From positions 1 through 11,452 of the forward strand of contig JAUCNG010373261.1 in assembly GCA_032353305.1 (NCBI GenBank): a DNA stretch of 11,452 nt, in the 5' to 3' direction. The translations under genes were made by a program, and so were the position numbers. Origin of the DNA: Cephalothrix spiralis (lineage: Eukaryota; Nemertea; Palaeonemertea; Archinemertea; Cephalotrichidae). Below, piece by piece: positions 7,679 to 11,452 of this stretch (position 1 is its first letter; each line of letters begins with the position of its first letter). Below the pieces are notes generated by a model that saw nothing but the letters and a program-made list of their open reading frames with translations, made no database searches and was not told the DNA's origin.

Positions 7679-10600
7679 GTAAGTTCATTTGAATTTTTAC
7701 TTATTTCATTCTTAAAAACGTTTTCTCTCGTTATTATTCTGAGTTTGATCTTCTAAAAAATGTCAGGTTGCATACAAGTACAATTTAAAATCTATTTATG
7801 AGATATCTACCCCTTTTAATGACTTTTTTGTAGTCTCTCTAACTCATACGACTGTCATTTTGAAACGCTATGTCGAAAACCGATGTGGGGAGATTGTTAA
7901 TGACTGTCATTTAAGGGGCTTGACTAAGGATTTTCGGAATTTCAGGGTGACCAGTGAACTGAAAATCAGGGAAGTCAGGGAAAACATTTTGGTTCAAAAA
8001 GTCAGTGAATTAAAAATTTTGATGAAAGTCAGGGAAAGGTCAGGGAATTTTTTACAATAAATTTAAATTATTTTAAAAAAATTATTCCGGAGAATTAGTC
8101 TAATTATTTGTCGTGAAATACATTTTCATGTCAAAATATATGTCGCGTCAGACAATTTCATGGCAAATTATTTGTCGCTTGGTAAGGGAATTTTTTTGAA
8201 ATGGTCAGGGAATTTAAGGGAAAAGTCAGGAAATTAAAAAAAGTGGTCACCCTGAATTTTGAAGCAATTTAGAGGCTATGAGAGACTAATTTCATCGAAA
8301 AAGCAATGTTGGAAGGTATCAAAACACTAAATGATATCATTTGCAGTCGATATTGAATGAAACAGTTCTAATTTTTCACACTTAGTTACCAATTTTGTTT
8401 TGGCCAATTTGAAATGATTCAAAACCACATTTTTCAAATATTTCTTTCTTAGAATCAAAAAATTAGAAAGACATATTTCATATATTGAGATTGGGATTCT
8501 TATTATTTTGTCTTTCAATTTAACTTGTTTCAGGATCGGAGGAAGGAGTCGCAAGGAAGCCAGCAACTGCAGATTATGCCGCTCATTTACTTGTGAAAGT
8601 AATCAGTGATTCTGAAGAAGTAACAATTTTGGAAAAGTTTTCTTCACAGTTGCTCAAGCTAACCGAATCAAGTAAATATTATTTCATAAGCCAGGTTTTT
8701 TGCTGTGGGTGGCTCGGTCTCGGTTTTGCTAATAGAGCGGAGAAGAAAACAGTTTATTCGAATTTAAACATATACATAATTTAGCCAGTTTTACAACTAA
8801 ATTATGTATATGTCCAAATTAATTGCAACTCCCATCGTGCCTGACGGTGGTGTATTATCGCTTTCACAATCTGTGTATGGTTAACTGGCGAATGTCAAAT
8901 CGAAAGTCGCCTTGGCTCTTTCAATTTCGTATTCTATCATCTAGTATAGTGGTAGTTTTATGATGCCTCTAACCTGAGATAAGGCATATCAAGCCATATT
9001 TTGTTTATCAACAGGCAAACTTGAATTCATCGAAAAATGTTCATATTTTAGCATAAACTACAGTTTCCAAGAGACTAGAACCTTATCAAATTCTGACGAA
9101 ACAGAAAATCTAGATAATGGAATGTTTTTCACTCTGGCTGATGACAGTTGTGGTACGCGCGGTCATAATTTAAAACTAGATAAATAAAGATACAGATTTA
9201 ATTGAATTTGATTTTTCAAATATGGAAGTGAATTAATGGAATAGCTTACCGTACAACGTAATGTAGTTCACCGTGGGAGTATAAATCAGTTTTAGGAACC
9301 GAATCTGGAATAAGGGGAGGATTTAGGGAAGGGGGAACGGTCATTTTTATGTACAATCTTGCTTTTTTTACCCAGATAAGGATAATGAATACATCTCCAT
9401 TTAAACAATTAACAATGAATTAATTGTCTTTTTTTCAGATATTATCAGCAAACTTTCTGAACTGAAGGATTGGCTAGCTCCTACACAATCTATAAGTGAA
9501 TTCGGTATCGAATGTATACCTCAGTTAGTCGTGCAATTAAAACAGTATGTGAGTGATGTTGAATCCCTCCCAAAAGGTCTTGTCACCACAGTAAGGATTC
9601 TGCAAAAACTCGCTATTCCCCCTAAAGGATTCAACTTCAACAGTAAGATATAACTGTTTTTATTTTTATTTTTGAGGAATAACTTTTGCTAATAAGCGTA
9701 ATCGGATACTCGAGTACGCATGTCTAAACAAATGCTTAAACTTGAAAAGGGAACTTAAGCTGCATGGAACCACGGTACTCAGTTTATGATGCAAGTTTAA
9801 TATGGGCACCTCCATGGGGTTTTTAATATCGCATTCGACAACTATTTGTGCGAAAAAGCACGATACGTCAATACAATATGGGTTGAGTGCCATAAAAATA
9901 GTTAGAGCACGAGTGATTTTACTCATTTCTATATAGATGAGTGCGGTATTGAATGTGCTTGTTACTTTTTATGGCACTCCATGTAGTATGGACTGTATTG
10001 ACAGGAATGATCAACATAGTATCGATGAAGGAGTGTAATACATAGTCAGAAATGCAACACTGATCAAGGGCTATAAACATATTTATAGCACGAATAATTT
10101 AAGTATCTTACGAGTGCTATAATGAATTTTACGAGTGCTTTAATGAATTTTACGAGTGCTAGTAATATATTATGGCACGAGACACAATAAATATGGAACA
10201 TTTTACGCTTATGACCAACGGCTATCAAGAAAAGAGTGTAATACAACATTTTGTCATTGAAATTTATTGAACTACATGTATATATGCGGATATAAAAGGA
10301 CTGAAAAAGTACAAAACAAATTTTTAAATGAACTTTTTTTTGAATATAATTGCCAGTGCTAATAAGCCTATTGAGGCTGGTTGCTTTTTGTAAAATTAAC
10401 GTACAAATATTGTAGTGCAATAGCACTTTAATAAAATCTTACTTACTAAATAAAATCTTACTTTACATGATTAAATTTTTCAGGACCCGACCAGCAAGAG
10501 CAACTTCAATATAAGTATGTGCTGTTGGAACTTTTCGGTTTGGAATGCCTTCAGATGTTCCAAACTATCTTGTCCGTAAGTATTGTTTAAATTTTTCTTT

Positions 10601-11452
10601 AAAAAACCTAATGGCCAAAATTCCTGGAAATTCTGGAAAAATCGGGAAGGCACAAAATGGAATCAGTCGGGAACTAGTTCGAAAATAAATATCCATGCTT
10701 AGACAATAGGCTATTTCGACCTTAATTGGGTGGAATTATTGCCGGAGGAGCAATTTCGTTGTTATAAATCAGTTTTAGGAACCGAATCTGGAATAAGGGG
10801 AGGATTTAGGGAAGGGGGGACGGTCATTTTTATGTACAATCTTGCTTTTTTTTACCCAGATAAGGAAAAATATCGGAAGATATGGTTTAAACATAGACAA
10901 ACTATACATTTTTGGAAAGCTTGTAGAATTTATATTTTACCGCGGATATTCGTTTTTTTAAACAGCCACATGGGGCCGGGTGGCGGGGCAAAAATTAGAA
11001 ATGTTTAAATTAAAAAAAGATCAAATTCTTTTAAATTTTACCGGTTGGGTTAAAAAATGAATATCCGCGGTAGAATATAATTTTCATAAGCTTTCCAAAA
11101 ATGTGTAGTTTGTCTATGTTTAAACCATATCTTCCGATATTTTTGGGAAGTACCATCGAAATTGCTCCTCCGGCAATAATTCTACCCAATTGTGAACACA
11201 CACATGTATTTACATAAAGTCGGTACTTTCATATTTATCCATTAATTTTTTGTAAATTTATTATTTTCAGAGTTTATCAAATAAGTTATTGAGAAGTTGG
11301 CAAGAGGGTTGTTACCAAACATCACATTCTGGAATCATTATAACAAAGACCATTAAACCGGTTCTAGCTATGACAAAGGCGATTTTATGTTATCTTATCC
11401 ATGCACGAGGACCAGAATTTACGGATACTACGATGATTCCTACATTGTTGAA
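7523..11452 (+). CDS. VIRMA: Virilizer homologue (VIRMA), internal exons, partial
   Basis: Six exons join in frame: 7523-7678, 8534-8671, 9015-9152, 9439-9642, 10484-10575, 11271-11452 (past the edge). Each has a pyrimidine-rich AG acceptor, the five completed exons have a GT donor, and all phases fit. The product matches the middle of virilizer: LSTLHNLFIMSFTPIGREAV with VHVFGLSDN, SSQLLKL, LKDWLAP, FGIECIPQLVVQLKQYV, LLELFGLECLQMF, then KPVLAMTKAILCYLIHARG. Each segment aligns in order with the vertebrate protein as I remember it. Virilizer is a helical armadillo-type scaffold of about 1,800 residues that holds WTAP, the METTL3/METTL14 pair and accessory subunits in the nuclear m6A writer complex, guiding mRNA methylation and splicing choice. 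About 264 codons are present; start and end lie outside. Intron lengths range from roughly 290 to 860 bases. Confidence 0.93.
7943..8254. mobile_element. MITE-like element with 13-bp terminal inverted repeats
   Basis: 312 bp in the intron between exons 1 and 2. Ends are CAGGGTGACCAGT at 7943-7955 and its inverse AGTGGTCACCCTG at 8242-8254 (12 of 13 match), both flanked by AATTT, a candidate 5-bp target duplication. The interior repeats GTCAGGGAA-type words at both ends in the same orientation and contains three TGTCG words in the middle (about 8108, 8142, 8174). No transposase is encoded. CAGGG ends recall hAT elements, but their target site is normally 8 bp, so the superfamily is open. Confidence 0.8.
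8255..8533. other. Intron remainder, nothing further seen
   Basis: AT-rich sequence between the MITE-like element and exon 2, ending in the exon 2 polypyrimidine tract. No feature supported. Confidence 0.5.
8534..8671 (+). CDS. VIRMA: VIRMA exon 2 of the window
   Basis: 138 nt, phase 1 on both sides. Acceptor ACTTGTTTCAG, donor GTAAAT (weak at +5). Encodes ADYAAHLLVKVISDSEEVTI and LEKFSSQLLKLTES, matching the helical stretch that ends in LLKL in vertebrate VIRMA. Confidence 0.9.
8672..9014. other. Intron between VIRMA exons 2 and 3
   Basis: A frame runs through the exon 2 donor to a TAG near 8783, but this is read-through. An inverted pair, ATATACATAATTTAG at about 8769-8783 and CTAAATTATGTATAT at about 8797-8811, forms a hairpin of 15 bp with a short loop. 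Nothing else is supported. Confidence 0.55.
9015..9152 (+). CDS. VIRMA: VIRMA exon 3 of the window, possible cassette exon
   Basis: 138 nt, phase 1-1, acceptor TTTATCAACAG, donor GTACGC (poor consensus). It encodes KLEFIEKCSYF, then polar sequence TRTLSNSDETENLDN and MFFTLADDSCG, 46 codons with no stop. This stretch has no counterpart in vertebrate VIRMA as I recall it, where the LLKL helix leads directly into the LxELxxWLxP helix. Both splice sites are weaker than those of its neighbours. It may be a lineage-specific insertion or an alternatively included exon. Confidence 0.65.
9280..9382. repeat. Dispersed ~103-bp block, copy 1
   Basis: Begins TATAAATCAGTTTTAGGAAC and ends at CCCAGATAAGGA. 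It differs from 10763-10865 at one base (GGGGGAACGG versus GGGGGGACGG) and one T in a T run. It lies alone in the intron between exons 3 and 4, without the inverted arms that surround copy 2. Confidence 0.95.
9439..9642 (+). CDS. VIRMA: VIRMA exon 4 of the window
   Basis: 204 nt, phase 1-1, acceptor CTTTTTTTCAG, donor GTAAGA. Encodes KLSELKDWLAP, FGIECIPQLVVQLKQYVSDV, LPKGLVTTVRILQKLAIPP. The helix pattern and the run of prolines after the repeat match virilizer closely. Confidence 0.93.
9867..10002. repeat. Foldback inverted repeat
   Basis: GAGTGCCATAAAAA (9885-9898) is perfectly inverted at 9966-9979. An outer imperfect pairing joins GTCAATACAATATGG with CCATACTGTATTGAC-like sequence at 9984-10002. 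The centre, ACTCATTTCTATATAGATGAGT, is itself a near palindrome. It has the shape of a non-autonomous foldback or MITE remnant in the intron between exons 4 and 5. Confidence 0.75.
10109..10171. repeat. 21-bp minisatellite, about 2.5-3 units
   Basis: TACGAGTGCT followed by ATAATGAATTT, then TTAATGAATTT, then AGTAATATAT, in units of 21 bases. ACGAGTGC words also occur inverted nearby (GCACGAATAAT at 10088), so the array belongs to the same foldback-rich patch as 9867-10002. Confidence 0.75.
10172..10483. other. Intron remainder, no gene
   Basis: AT-rich, with short words shared with upstream repeats (GAGTGTAATAC near 10031 and 10235; GCTAATAAGC near 9687 and 10357) and a direct TAAATAAAATCTTACT duplication just before the exon 5 acceptor. 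No coding feature is supported. Confidence 0.5.
10484..10575 (+). CDS. VIRMA: VIRMA exon 5 of the window
   Basis: 92 nt, entering with two bases of a split codon and leaving at a codon boundary. Acceptor TTTTTCAG, donor GTAAGT. Encodes QLQYKYVLLELFGLECLQMF and QTILS, matching the virilizer segment that begins with a QLFSAEG-type helix. Confidence 0.9.
10724..11191. mobile_element. Foldback element with long inverted arms in the last VIRMA intron
   Basis: Ends AATTGGGT and ACCCAATT. The left arm, 10724-10758 plus 10866-10962, pairs with the right arm 11050-11191 (about 130 bp). Matching words include ATTGCCGGAGGAGCAATTTC, ATATCGGAAGATATGGTTTA, CATTTTTGGAAAGCTT and ACCGCGGATATTC. The loop is GC-rich at its start (GGGGCCGGGTGGCGGGG). 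Left-arm bases 10759-10865 have no partner; the right arm has about 12 bases there. The transcript would form a strong hairpin. No protein is encoded. Confidence 0.9.
10763..10865. repeat. Dispersed ~103-bp block, copy 2, inside the foldback arm
   Basis: Near-identical to 9280-9382 with the same orientation. It interrupts the left arm of the foldback element where the right arm has only TGGTACTTCCC, so it is either an insertion into the left arm or a segment lost from the right one. Confidence 0.95.
11271..11452 (+). CDS. VIRMA: VIRMA exon 6 of the window, continues past the edge
   Basis: At least 182 nt in phase 0, acceptor TTATTATTTTCAG. Encodes LSNKLLRSW, GIIITKTIKPVLAMTKAIL and CYLIHARGPEFTDTTMIPTL with no stop before the edge. 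It aligns with the virilizer stretch whose acidic EF-K/T-D motif precedes the SIP-type helix. Confidence 0.9.

Noticed and set aside
7860-8060. 66-codon plus-strand frame
   Set aside because: It lies largely inside the MITE-like element and its residues merely reflect the repeated GTCAGGG words.
8593-8784. 63-codon plus-strand ORF with its own ATG
   Set aside because: It starts inside VIRMA exon 2 in the same frame and runs through the donor site into the intron; the spliced reading is far better supported.
9666-9926. 86-codon minus-strand frame
   Set aside because: Overlaps the foldback arm in a VIRMA intron; no motif, splice logic or neighbour supports it.
10109-10171. CRISPR-like spaced repeats
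   Set aside because: Units are directly adjacent without unique spacers, and the setting is an animal intron.
10064-10426. 120-codon minus-strand frame
   Set aside because: It spans the minisatellite and AT-rich intron; the repeated LVKFI segments come from the 21-bp units, so it is a chance frame.
10730-11008. 92-codon plus-strand frame
   Set aside because: Made of the foldback left arm, the inserted 103-bp block and the GC-rich loop; it has no protein-like motif and no conserved context.

Overview
The window looks like AT-rich nuclear DNA of an invertebrate animal. It has short exons with GT/AG introns, dispersed repeats, and remnants of a DIRS-type retroelement and a tyrosine recombinase. 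A marine lophotrochozoan such as a bivalve would fit, but nothing here fixes the taxon. No bacterial gene organisation, tRNA, rRNA or CRISPR array was seen.

Right third (7523-11452, + strand): six consecutive exons of a virilizer/VIRMA homologue, the large armadillo-like scaffold of the nuclear m6A mRNA methyltransferase complex. All six join in frame at canonical splice sites and the sixth runs off the right edge, so this is an internal piece of the gene. Its introns carry young mobile DNA: a 312-bp MITE-like element with CAGGGTGACC ends (7943-8254), a foldback array with a 21-bp minisatellite (9867-10171), a 468-bp foldback element (10724-11191), and a block of about 103 bp present twice at near identity (9280-9382 and 10763-10865). 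Exon 3 is a 138-nt phase 1-1 exon with no counterpart in the vertebrate protein as I recall it, so it may be a cassette exon.

Middle (about 3200-7375, - strand): decayed exon-like pieces reading opposite to VIRMA. The cleanest is a two-exon, 72-codon frame (7374-7302 joined to 6817-6674). Next comes a coding segment tandemly triplicated at 5684-6523, then two or three small 3' exons (5617-4719), then a 108-codon frame with a SVDNID motif (4256-3933) and a 102-codon frame with one stop (3836-3531). They resemble multi-copy, transposon-associated hypothetical proteins rather than a named host gene.

Left (1-2833, - strand): a 311-bp tandem duplication (2038-2661) beside unrecognised broken coding sequence, then a degenerate tyrosine recombinase (about 1220-486), then the N-terminal part of a DIRS-like reverse transcriptase leaving the window at base 1. 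If VIRMA's preceding exon lies left of the window, everything from 1 to 7522 would be one large repeat-filled intron; that is inference.
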